A stretch of DNA of 64,000 nucleotides from Diplonema japonicum (lineage: Eukaryota; Euglenozoa; Diplonemea; Diplonemida; Diplonemidae): contig OZ025696.1 of the NCBI GenBank assembly GCA_964019335.1, positions 186,001 to 250,000 of the forward strand. Direction: 5' to 3'. A model generated the notes under the pieces. That model ran no database searches, was not told the origin of the DNA, and was given only the letters and a program-made list of their open reading frames with translations. Both the position numbers and the translations under genes were made by a program. Below, piece after piece: positions 51,330 to 60,142 of this stretch (its first letter is position 1; each line of letters begins with the position of its first letter).

Positions 51330-52490
51330 TTACTTCTCTCCAAGGTCCTCCACCTCAACGAGCTGCAGATACCCCTCCCGCGTGGTCATCGCAACGCACG
51401 CGTGATTCTGCAAAACCGCAATGTCGTGGACAAGGCAGTCAGGAAAAACAATGGGCGGCACCACAACAGGCCGCTCCGGGTGGGTGACATCAACACGATA
51501 CACCTTGGAGTCCCACGACGCCGCATAGACCATGCGGTGCTTGATAACAATGCCTTCTAAGGGCTTCGACGAGACGTTGACACGGGTCACTACGTAAGGC
51601 TTGTAAGGGTTGGCGGTGGATAGAACGGTCAAGAATCCCTCGTAGTGTGAAGCATCGGTGGTGTGGTAGAGGTGGGAGTTATGGTACGCAATTCTGTATG
51701 CCGGGTGAACAAATTCAGATATTTGTATAAAAGACCCATCCAGGTACTGCGCTATGACCATTGTCCCATCACTGGTGATGAGGTACGCGAAGCCGTTTTC
51801 TGAAACAGCGATGTCCTGGATCGCACGGGTTATACCTTCAATTTGGGTGATTTTTAGATTTGCTAAGTCAATTTTTACAACGCCGTCTTCATGGCAGCAT
51901 AACGCTGTCTTCATAGAAAGGACCGTACCACCGCCGGTGAATTCAAGATTGCTACCTATATCTTTTGCGACATGTATTAAACCGGTACTTTCGTAAATTG
52001 TTAACCCAGTTGGTGTTCCCAAGAAAATGAACCCATGCCCGGTGAAAAAGGTTTTGACATCGATGTCGATTGAGTTTTTAAGCTTGAATTTTGTGAACGG
52101 GGAAGGCGGCTGGTCGAGGGTGGTTCGGTGTGTGAGGGTTGTTAAGGCGTTTTCCGCGATGATCTCTGCCTTGTGTTTTTCTGTCTTCGCCTCGATCACC
52201 TTGGCTTCGAGCGCATCACGTGTGCTCTGCAGTAAATCGATCCTCTCGTGAAGCACGGCGTTTTCGGCTTCTAGTTGTTGGCACCTCGTTTTCCAATCTA
52301 CTTCTTCTTCTTCTACTTCTTCGTGTAAAACAAATGAATCACATGTCACGTAAAGACTCTCGTCATTCGTTTCAACTTCAAACACACCCTTACCGTAGTC
52401 ATCTATTTCGTCAAAACCTACTATGGTCGCGTCCTCTTCGGTCCTCCCCCGTTGCGTTAAAGTCACTCGCCTGCCTATGAGGTGTGACAT
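51330..52490 (-). CDS. coiled-coil / LVIVD beta-propeller protein
   Basis: 386 residues from the ATG at 52490 directly after an A run. Residues 1-65 form a small beta-rich module (GRRVTLTQRGRTEEDATIVG, KGVFEVETND). A coiled coil follows (KTRCQQLEAENAVLHERIDL, about residues 68-115), then a propeller of LVIVD-like blades: VVKIDLANLKI, GFLTVLSTANPYKP and KVYRVDVTHPERP. These blades are like those of the gene at 21793-22473. The coiled coil should make it a dimer or trimer. Role unknown. Confidence 0.75.
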   Translation of the reverse strand: MSHLIGRRVTLTQRGRTEEDATIVGFDEIDDYGKGVFEVETNDESLYVTCDSFVLHEEVEEEEVDWKTRCQQLEAENAVLHERIDLLQSTRDALEAKVIEAKTEKHKAEIIAENALTTLTHRTTLDQPPSPFTKFKLKNSIDIDVKTFFTGHGFIFLGTPTGLTIYESTGLIHVAKDIGSNLEFTGGGTVLSMKTALCCHEDGVVKIDLANLKITQIEGITRAIQDIAVSENGFAYLITSDGTMVIAQYLDGSFIQISEFVHPAYRIAYHNSHLYHTTDASHYEGFLTVLSTANPYKPYVVTRVNVSSKPLEGIVIKHRMVYAASWDSKVYRVDVTHPERPVVVPPIVFPDCLVHDIAVLQNHACVAMTTREGYLQLVEVEDLGEK

Positions 52491-52559
52491 TTTTTTTTTT
52501 TTTTTTTTTTTTTTTTGGTCCTTTTTTTTTTTATACATCAAGACACGCTCTTGCAATTT

Positions 52560-52795
52560 TGTATGGTTCGGTTCGACGGTTTAAGCCCTCCATCGAACTG
52601 CGATACCATGTCGGCTACCTGGGTGCACCAGTGACGCATGGCTACGACAAGAGACCCCTGTTCTCGTCCACCCGAACAGCCATCAATGAATGGAAGGCAA
52701 ACCCCGACAGCAATGGTGACAGGCACGTGTAGGTCCCCTGTACACAGTGGGCACCAACCATGGAACAAATACCGCAAAAATTTGTCGATTTTCTC
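52560..52795 (+). mobile_element. 5'-truncated LINE 3' end
   Basis: Plus-strand frame HGYDKRPLF followed by GTGACAGGCACGTGTAGG and GTGGGCACCAACCATGGAAC corresponds to the C-terminus (HGYDRRPVLPERT) and 3' tail of the LINE at 42,200-45,520, in opposite orientation. Only ~235 bases remain, typical of a truncated insertion. Confidence 0.75.
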
Positions 52796-52879
52796 TGGCC
52801 TCTTTTCTCTGACACCCTATTTTCACAAAATCTGCAGAAAACATGAGGGAAAAAAAAAAATAAAAGTACTTTATTTTTA

Positions 52880-53393
52880 TTTTATTTCACTATTCGTCAT
52901 TTTCTTCACTCACTAGGGGCCTCATTATTTAACGCGAAATCGCCATTATTTAACTAGTTAAATAATGAGATTTTGCAGTTAAATAATGGCCCTTCAGAGT
53001 GGAAAAATGAGTCTCGCCGTGGAAAAAAATGCACCAACCCCTTAAAAAATCTTTTTGGGGTGGGGGTATTTTGACTATTTTTGGCCATCTGAGGCCATTC
53101 CAGCCCTTAAAAGTGGGAATAAGTGCCTTACTTCCCCTTTAAATGCCATGTATTACCTTAAGAAAATCCCCAAAAAGCTGACCTGCGTGAAAAAAAACAG
53201 CAGTGAAAGCAGTGAAGAGTGAGTGACTCAAATGACGAAAAGTGAAATAAAACGACTTACTTGCCGCCAAATGAGCCATTATTTAACACTCGTTACCGTT
53301 TTTTTGCACGAGGGCCCTGCGGGCCCTCGTGCAAAAAATTCGGGAACTCGAGTTAAATAATGACTCATTATTTGTTGGCAATAAATAGCTATT
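52880..53393. mobile_element. M1: hairpin-tailed inverted-repeat element
   Basis: Left terminal repeat TTTATTTCACTATTCGTCAT...TTCACTCACT at 52881-52915. Its inverted partner AGTGAGTGACTCAAATGACG then AAAAGTGAAATAAA ends near 53252. Inside, CATTATTTAAC and GTTAAATAATG alternate and form a perfect 24-bp palindrome around 52,953-52,976. A ~120-bp hairpin follows the right repeat (separate entry), and the copy ends GGCAATAAATAGCTATT. No coding capacity, so non-autonomous. Confidence 0.75.
53261..53381. repeat. giant hairpin tail of M1
   Basis: Left arm 53261-53317 and right arm 53321-53381 pair almost throughout around a TGC loop at 53318-53320. The inner stem is GCACGAGGGCCC/GGGCCCTCGTGC; the outer stem includes CATTATTTAAC/GTTAAATAATG and TTGCC/GGCAA. 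M2 has an equivalent hairpin with a different inner sequence but the same GGGCCC-TGC-GGGCCC tip. Confidence 0.85.
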
Positions 53394-53640
53394 ATTTCCC
53401 TCCCCTGTTGTTTCCTTTGAGATCCCCGGGAACTTTATTTATTTCCTCATGTTTTCTTTAGAACTTTACAATGGGGCGCAAGGCAAAGTGGGCACATCTT
53501 CCGCTCAAAGAACAACGCGGGGCTGTATGTCCAATGCAAGAATGAGAGCCTGTTGCCCAGCCTATAGGCATCTTGCGCGAAAGTTAGCCCCAGCAATCCT
53601 GAAGTTTATGCGTCGCACACGTTTTGTCGAAGCTTTGCTA

Positions 53641-53850
53641 CTGAGGCTTCGGCCTCAGGTGCGACGGCCTCACAGCTTGCTACTCACTTAGGGTGGCAAA
53701 GCGAGGGCACCACGCAAGCTCTGAACGATATGACTTCAAGGACTTCAGGGACGCTAGTAGGTGAGCCATTGAAGGGTGCCTCTCGCCTGATGAGGACAGC
53801 ACCTGGAGGAGATATGTCCGAAACTGAGGAAAGCTGAGCGTACTTGCCAT
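53641..53850 (+). ncRNA. structured-RNA candidate with hammerhead-like core
   Basis: CTGATGA at 53787-53793 is followed by GGACA, a 16-base loop, TGTCC and GAAA at 53820-53823, i.e. hammerhead core plus a perfect 5-bp stem II. Just upstream, GTGAG (53761-) pairs with CTCGC immediately before CTGATGA. GCGAGGGCACC at 53701-53711 offers a longer alternative partner for GGTGCCTCTCGC. A C(UUCG)G hairpin, CTGAGGC-TTCG-GCCTCAG, lies at 53641-53658. The cleavage triplet and stem III are not convincing, so it may be degenerate. Confidence 0.35.
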
Positions 53851-53859
53851 GCCCCCTGG

Positions 53860-54451
53860 TGACCTAATCTTCGCCTATTTTCAATATCAGTATTTCGGTA
53901 ATGTCCCGGAAGAAAACTTCTTTGCAAAACCGCCAGAAACCCTCCGAAGGTTTTTTTTTTTTTTCCTTTCGGATATTATCCCTTCCGGTAGTTCTTCCTT
54001 CCCCCCCCCCCCCCGTGATTTTCTTTTTCTTTTACAGGAAAATAAAATAAATAAAAAATAAAAAAATGAAAAGAGAAATAAACCACCACCCCCCCACGTG
54101 AACACACTTTTGCTGACGTAATTTCTTTTTTTCGTTTTTTTGAATAAAAAAGTATTTTCTCTCATTTTTTTTTATACTGGATTTTGTGTGTGTGGGGAGT
54201 GGGAAGAAATAAATAAATAAATAAAACGGGGGAAGGGGTGGAAAGTAACTATGTCACAGTCTGTAGTGTGTCTTCTTTTTTTTTTTCTCTCTATCTTTAG
54301 TTTAGTTCCATCTTTTTTTCTTTTCCTTTTTTTTTTTTCTTCTTGAAAAAAAAAAAATCTTGCATTTTCTTTTTTTTATCTAAACTGACCGAGGACAACA
54401 GCGTTCACCCGCCGTAAGCATTCCGCCCCCTCTGTTCTTTAAAATATTTTC

Positions 54452-54485
<34 letters not shown>

Positions 54486-55374
54486 AAGAACGAATCTTTG
54501 ACATGTTTAAACAAAAGGGGAGTGCTGGCTACGTGCCTATGGGTTTATAAACTTCTTCAGGTTTCAACCCCTGGAGCGTACAGTTCCTCTTATTTAATAG
54601 TGAAAAAAAAAAGAATAAGGTGAGGGTGGTATAAAAAAAAAAAAAGGAGCAGTGCGGATGCCACCATCAATTTTCACGAAGTTAAAACCGGCATTTTGTC
54701 TGGGGACGAAGGTGGGTGGGGGGGGGGGGGGGGGGAGGATTACTAAGGAAGGGGATGGAAATCTTTTTTTTCTTTCTCTTCGTCAGTTTCTTCTTGGACA
54801 ACCAGGCAAAAATGATTTTATATAAAATTTGTACACATTCTCTTGTGTCAACTACATTCTTTTCAAAAATCTCAGAAGAAAAAAAAAAAAAAGAAATCTG
54901 AAGTGCCATAGTACTTTTTTTTTGTGGGGGTAAAGGAAGAACGGTAAGAGAATCTAAAGGAATATAAAAAAATGGGGGGGGGGAGAGGACAGGATAAAGA
55001 CAAAGAAGTGTTTGTGTTTAAAAAAAATTCGCGCTCCCCCCCTCCTCCATTCTCTTCGCCTCAGAGGGACCTAAACCACGTGACATACCCATCCCCACTG
55101 GGTCACTGGCTTGGACCCGTTTCTTATTTCATGAGCGGATCGAAGAAAAAAAATCTAAGGGGAAGGAGGGGGGAGGGGGGAGGAGGAGCGTCCCACAGGT
55201 ACTGAGGAGGGGAGGTTTAATACTGCAAACCAAGAAGGGGAAAAAAAAAAAGATGGTTTTTACAGTAAAAATTATTATTTTCCTTTTGCTCTTTCTTGGG
55301 GGGGGGGGGGGATGAGTGTGGGTTTTAAATGGGTAAAAAAAAAAAATAAAAAAAACGGGGAAATCCAATTTTAA
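53860..55374. other. 1.5-kb homopolymer-rich spacer
   Basis: No gene seen. A copy related to the 22.9-kb tandem repeat lies near 54,483-54,580 (GCAAGAACGAATCTTTGACA, TTTAAACAAAAGGGGA). Poly-G runs near 54,720-54,735 and 55,300 and many A/T runs fill the rest. Confidence 0.5.
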
Positions 55375-57564
55375 TTAGAGCGCAACACTAGAAGCCGGGG
55401 AGGGGGTAGGGGCGGGGACAGGAACAGAGGCCGGGGCAGGGACAGCAGCTGGGGCAGCGACAGGGGCAGGGGCGGAGACAGGGACTGGGGCAGGGACAGG
55501 GGCTGCGACTGGGGCAGGAGTAGCGACAGAAACAAGGGCAGGGGCAGCCGACTCCATAAGGGTAGGCTCGGAGTAAGGGTGAGGGTGATATTTCAATATC
55601 TCCTCCCAGAGGCCATCACGGAGCTCACCAGCTGTTAGGTCAGAAGAATCCTGTATTTTTTTTTTTCTTTTCCTCTCCCTCCTCTACATACTTTTTCCCA
55701 ATGGAATGTCTTGCTGCAAACTGGTTCATCACTGGGGTCATGCAGCTGGCTGTATTTTTTTTTTCCCCCCCGTTTTTTTTTTTTTTTTTTTTTTTTTTTC
55801 CCACATACGCTAGGTAAGGGTGGCTCAACGCCTGTTCTGCTGTTATCCGCTGCACGGGGTTGAAGCAAAGCATTTTCTCGATGAGATCCAAAGCGTTTTT
55901 ACTGTTTTTTTTTTTTTTTTTTATTATTTCACTCTTCAGAAATTACTTCACGCACTGGGGGACCCATTACTTCACGCTAAATCTCATTACTTCACGGTGA
56001 AATAATGGCCTGTTTTCCGTGAAGTAATAGGGGGTTTCCGTTAAATAATATGCCTCGGTAGGCCAATTTTTGCCTCGGTTCGGTTCCCAGTGGGGCTACT
56101 TTTTCCTCTCAGTTTGCTATTTCCCCAGTTTCAGCTCAATTGGCCAACTTTTGCCTCGGCTCAGTTCCAAGTTGGACTACTTTTTCCTCCCAATTTGCCC
56201 ACTTTTGGCTAGGCCTTGTTCCCAGTTTCTGCGGTAACTTAGTCAGCTTACCCAAGCTCCCCAAATGACTTCAAAATACCGAAGCAGCAGGAAAAAAGGA
56301 GCCGGCGGCCGCGCTAGGTATGGGAAGGCCTGATTAGAGATGGTGACAGTGGCAAAGCCAGCGACAGCGGCAGCTCTTAGTCAACAAAAGGAGGAAAAAC
56401 AACTTGTATTGTAACCTTTGTAACCCCTCTCTTGTTGTACCCCTTGTCACCCTGTTGTGCCCCTCGTGGTGAAGTAATTTCAGAGTGTCGTGAAATAAAA
56501 CCACTTACCTACCGCCAAGTAATGCTTTACCGACCTCTCGGTTCCGCATTTTACCATCTCGGGCCCTGCGGGCCCTCGACGGTAAAATGCGGAACCTCGA
56601 GGTAACGGTAAAGTCATTACTTGTTGGCAGTAAATAGCTATTTTTTTTTTTTTTTTTTTTTCCACCCCACAAAAAAAAAAAAAAAAAAAAACCTGGCCGC
56701 GGGGATCAGCTCCGACAGCGGTGTGGGGGGCTTCTTCTTGATGGACTTCAGGTACCGCAGCGCCTCCTCCGACTTGATGTTCTCGAGATCCTCGTCCGAT
56801 GGTACACCCAGCGCCTCCGTGATGATATTGATCTGGTTGATGTAGTCCCGCCCCGGAAACAAAGGCTTACGGTTCAACAACTCAGCAAGAATGCAGCCGA
56901 TGGACCAAATGTCCACTGCTGGGGTGTAAGTGTTGGAGAGAAGAAGAAGCTCAGGCGGCCTGTACCAACGTGTTACGACATAGTCTGTTAACTCATTCTT
57001 ATCATATCCACGAGCAAGGCCAAAATCACAGATAAGCAGGTCACAGTTGCCATTGACTAAAAGGTTTCCCGGCTTGAGATCTCTGTGTAAAATGCTAGCA
57101 CTGTGAATATACTTCAAGGCTCTCAACGCCTGGTAGATAAAGTACTGGTGATGCTCGTCGGTTAAATTCTGCTTGGAACGGATGATTTGGTGAAGATCCG
57201 TGTCCAGCAGCTCGGAGGAGAAGTAGATATCTTCGAAGGTCTCCTTGGAGGGGGGGCGCAGGATGTCCTTTATGCTGATGATGTTTTCGTGATTCAAGAA
57301 CGACAGAAGTTTGATTTCCCTGAGGATTCTTTTCCCGTCCACCAGATCATCAAAGACTTTCCCGATCTTCTTGATGGCGACCTTCTCACCTGACTCCTTG
57401 TCCTCCGCGCTGCACACAACACCGTAGGCACCTGTCCCCACCGTCTTTGTGATGTCGTACTTGTTGTCTACGACAAATTTCGCACCATGTACGATATACT
57501 CCTTCTTGCCCCCTCCTATGGGCTTCGGGGCCTGGATGCTTTTTCCAATGTTTTTCTGGCTCAT
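55375..57564 (-). CDS. MAP kinase with TDY activation loop (four exons)
   Basis: Exons 56693-57564, 55809-55901, 55692-55749 and 55375-55650; introns of 791, 59 and 41 bp with donors GTTTTT, GTATGT, GTATGT and acceptors CAG. Product 432 residues. Gly-rich loop GTGAYG at 43-48, catalytic Lys65, HRD 160-162, DFG 180-182 and TDY 193-195 define a MAP kinase. TDY is common in protist and plant MAPKs. Splicing restores AASKNALDLIEKMLCFNP, HPYLAQLHDPSDEPVC and ELRDGLWEEILKYHP, all standard MAPK text, which confirms the junctions. The last ~60 residues are an Ala/Pro/Val repeat (APAPVAAP) coded by a degenerate hexamer repeat. Intron 1 is almost entirely element M2. It should phosphorylate S/T-P sites downstream of a MAPKK. 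Confidence 0.93.
55921..56640. mobile_element. M2: full hairpin-tailed element inside MAPK intron 1
   Basis: Left repeat TTATTTCACTCTTCAGAAAT then TACTTCACGCACTGGGG. Right repeat TGGTGAAGTAATTTCAGAGT then GTCGTGAAATAAAACC near 56,470-56,502. Hairpin at 56,508-56,633 with tip GGGCCCTGCGGGCCC at 56,561-56,575 and arms such as GGTTCCGCATTTTACC/GGTAAAATGCGGAACC. The copy ends GGCAGTAAATAGCTATT, as M1 does. On the MAPK sense strand it presents AGGTAAGT at the inner edge of the hairpin. The body (about 56,040-56,450) holds GCCAATTTTTGCCTCGG repeats and no ORF. Confidence 0.8.
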
Positions 57565-57620
57565 TTTTTTTTTTTTCCCCCTTGTTTTTTTTTTTTTTTT
57601 TTTTTTTTTATGGAAAGGGG

Positions 57621-57653
<33 letters not shown>

Positions 57654-57700
57654 ACTGTGTCATTTAAAAAAAAAAAAAAAAAAAATTTTTTTTTTTTTCT

Positions 57701-57960
57701 TCAAGTCCCCCAGTTGTAAGGCATCGAAGGTTGCTTGTAATCTGGATCGCCAAGCTCTCCAAAGTTGTTCAGTTTTTCCATCTCCTTGTCTGCTCCGAGG
57801 ATGTTCTTTACGGACCTATGGTTTTTCTTCTTCTTTTTTTTGCAGTTGTTGTAACCGCATACGTCTTGGGTGGGTACCTCCTGAGCAGCAGCGAAATTGG
57901 GTCAACCGGCCCTGTTTTCTTCCATGCTGCTAGCTGTTCGGGTGTAGGCTTCTTCCCCAT
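57701..57960 (-). pseudogene. small basic protein gene with one-base homopolymer frameshift
   Basis: ATG at 57960 follows a run of sense A and opens MGKKPTPEQLAAWKKTGPVD. After an A run of eight (near 57,836-57,843) the frame must shift by one. The second frame reads NHRSVKNILGADKEMEKL then GDPDYKQPSMPYNWGT and a stop at 57701. The span is 260 bases, one short of 87 codons, so one A is missing from the run, through mutation or assembly error. The expected product is about 86 residues, Lys-rich in the middle. Family not recognised. It lies 136 bases upstream of the MAPK start, so the polarity matches the gene cluster. Confidence 0.55.
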
Positions 57961-58282
57961 AGTTTTTTTTTTTTTTTCTTTAAAGCCTTCTTTCAAAAAG
58001 AAAGGATGCTGTGTAACCTATAAAAAAAAATATGGATTTCTTGAGGGCAACCGTAGTAATAATTAAAAAAAAAAATAAAAAAAATAAAAAAAATGGGGCT
58101 GCTGCCCTAGTCGTAAATTCTCGCTTTGTAGGGGAAAATGGGGTAGAAACAAGGCTGGGGAAACCTGTACACCCTCAGATGAGATAATCTGACCCGAGAG
58201 AATATATAAAAAGCATAAAAACGGACACGCTGCCTCTGCCTTTTCTTCAAGGGAAACAAAAAAAAGTGGGGCTTTGATTGCA

Positions 58283-58374
58283 ATGCACTAAGTGCATGAA
58301 CTGTCTACTTGATTACAGGCGGCACATCTCGGCCGAGCTGTAGCTTCTTCTGCGTCCCGCGTGTGCAACTCAAC
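58283..58374. repeat. repeat R4 (partial)
   Basis: AACTGTCTACTTGATTACAG and CTCGGCCGAGCTGTAGCTTC match R1-R3. Both ends are missing. Spacer 57,961-60,142 otherwise holds homopolymers, motif S copy 5, element C and M3. A plus-strand frame at 58565-58777 (FRFAVNAKGEPAWLGV around a poly-Lys) looks mildly coding but cannot be assigned. Confidence 0.5.
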
Positions 58375-58627
58375 ATGAGCAATCTACTTAATTACAAAAA
58401 AAAAACTTTTTTTTCTTCATCAATCCTAGTTGTAATTAAAACCCGGTTGATGATCGGAGATAAAAAAAAGGGGGGGGAATATTTTTTTTGCTTTCCTGTT
58501 TCCTTAATAAACTAATCTTTATTTTCTTTCTTTTTTTTTTATTAATATTCGATATCTACTTAGAATGCAAGCCGGATGGGGGAATGAATACCCACTGAAG
58601 GATCTCCAATTTGTCGGTCCGTCTTCG

Positions 58628-58663
<36 letters not shown>

Positions 58664-59000
58664 CCCCCCAAAACGAGCTTGCGAGGAATTCAGCCGCATC
58701 AAGAGTATTTTCGCTTCGCGGTGAACGCGAAGGGGGAACCAGCTTGGCTTGGTGTTAGAAAAAATATGATGTTGTAACCTTATCTTTAACAAGAAAAGAA
58801 TTCACTTATGATATGAAGCGAAGTGAATTTGTAAATACATTTTCTTTCCCCCCCCCCCCCCCTGTGAAATGATCAAGAAAGCTCACCTCTTTTTTTTTTA
58901 ATTTCGGCGCTAAGTACAGTTTCATCCCCGGAAAAAAACAACTGAAACGAACGAAGGGGTAAAAAAAAAAAAATAATAATAAAACTTAAGAAAAGAAAAA

Positions 59001-59045
59001 GATGTCTTTGAAGGGAACCTGCAGTTATGTGTGACAGGATCGCCT
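59001..59045 (+). repeat. motif S copy 5
   Basis: GATGTCTTTGAAGGGAACCT, then GCAGTTATGTGTGACAGGAT and CGCCT, with two small insertions relative to copies 1, 2 and 4. GAGACGCCCCCTTG follows at about 59,130. Confidence 0.65.
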
Positions 59046-59168
59046 AAAAGAAAAAGGTAAATTGCGGAGGGCACCCTCTTTACTAGTAGAAAACCAAAAA
59101 AAGAATAATATATGTGTTAGAAAGGGAGGTCTTCGCGAGACGCCCCCTTGTAAAAAAGCTTTTTTTAA

Positions 59169-59503
59169 CCCATAAAGGACTGCTGTTTTTAGTGGTGGGG
59201 TCATAGGGTGTGCAATCATATTATTTTCACTACCCCAGTTCTGGAGCGCGAAGTGACCCGCATATCAGCCCCGGACGCGCCCAAGCCTTGGTGGCGAGTA
59301 GTATTTTGAGAGAAACAACTCTTGCAAAGCGCTTATTCAGCAGGGTGGGCTGGTTACTTTTTTCTCACCGCTTAAGGCCGTTCTTTGAACACAGGGTCCG
59401 AGGTGCCGCAGATATGCGACTTTGGCATTTCTCAGGGCTGTCGAGCACTAAAAAAAAAATCTTTTTTTTAGACTGATAAAAATCAGCTCCGGTCCTTTAT
59501 GGG
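59169..59503. mobile_element. piggyBac-like MITE, element C (335 bp, TTAA-flanked)
   Basis: TTAA at 59165-59168 and 59504-59507 flank CCCATAAAGGAC at the left and GTCCTTTATGGG at the right. Ends resemble those of elements A and B (CCCATAACACTCC), but the interior is unrelated and non-coding, so this is a second family using the same target. Confidence 0.75.
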
Positions 59504-59686
59504 TTAATTTCGAAAAAGAGAAGAGGCCGCCCAAGTTAATCTGATAGAATAGAAGGAAGAAAAAAAAAAAGGGGGGGGGAAGAAGTATGTTCTACTCGGT
59601 GAAAGGGAGCGGCACAGGGGCTCAGCTCACAGCCCTAAAAAGAAGAAAAAGATTCACTACGATTGGAGAATATATACCATAGATAT

Positions 59687-60118
59687 TTTACTACCAACAA
59701 GTAATTGCTTTACCGTAACCGAGAGGCGATAGGTAAGTGGTTTTATTTCACGATTCTCCGAAATTATTTCACTATGAGGGGGCAAAAGAGGTGACAAAGG
59801 GTACAAGAGAGGGGTTACAAAGGTTACAATACAAGTTGTTTTCCCTGTCACTGGCACTCCCACTGGCACCATCTCTGATCAGCCTTCTCATATTCGGCAT
59901 TTTGAAGTCTTTTGGGGAGCTAGGGTGGAAAAGTTGGCCTGGGGGGAAGTTGGCAAACTGAGAGGAAAAAGTAGCCCCACTGGGAACTGATTTTTTTGGC
60001 CTACCGAGGCATATTATTTAACGGAAACCCCTTATTACTTCACGGAAAACAGGCTATTATTTCACCGTGAGGGTAAATGAGATTTAGCGTGAAGTAATTG
60101 CAGAAAAGTGAAATAAAA
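59687..60118. mobile_element. M3: inverted copy with collapsed hairpin
   Basis: Opposite orientation to M1/M2. Begins with remnants of the hairpin outer arm (ACTACCAACAAGTAATTGC), then CCGAGAGGCGATAGGTAAGT directly. About 80 bases of hairpin core are missing. The rest matches M2 reversed: TTTTATTTCACGATTCTCCG, body GTTACAAAGGTTACAATACA and GTAGCCCCACTGGGAACTGA, and right repeat GCGTGAAGTAATTGCAGAAA then AGTGAAATAAAA. Confidence 0.75.
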
Positions 60119-60142
60119 AGAAATAAGAAAAAGAAAATAGGC

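Noticed and set aside
53449-53691. Plus-strand 80-codon frame before the hammerhead-like core
   Set aside because: No family resemblance; the UUCG hairpin lies within it, and codon use looks random.
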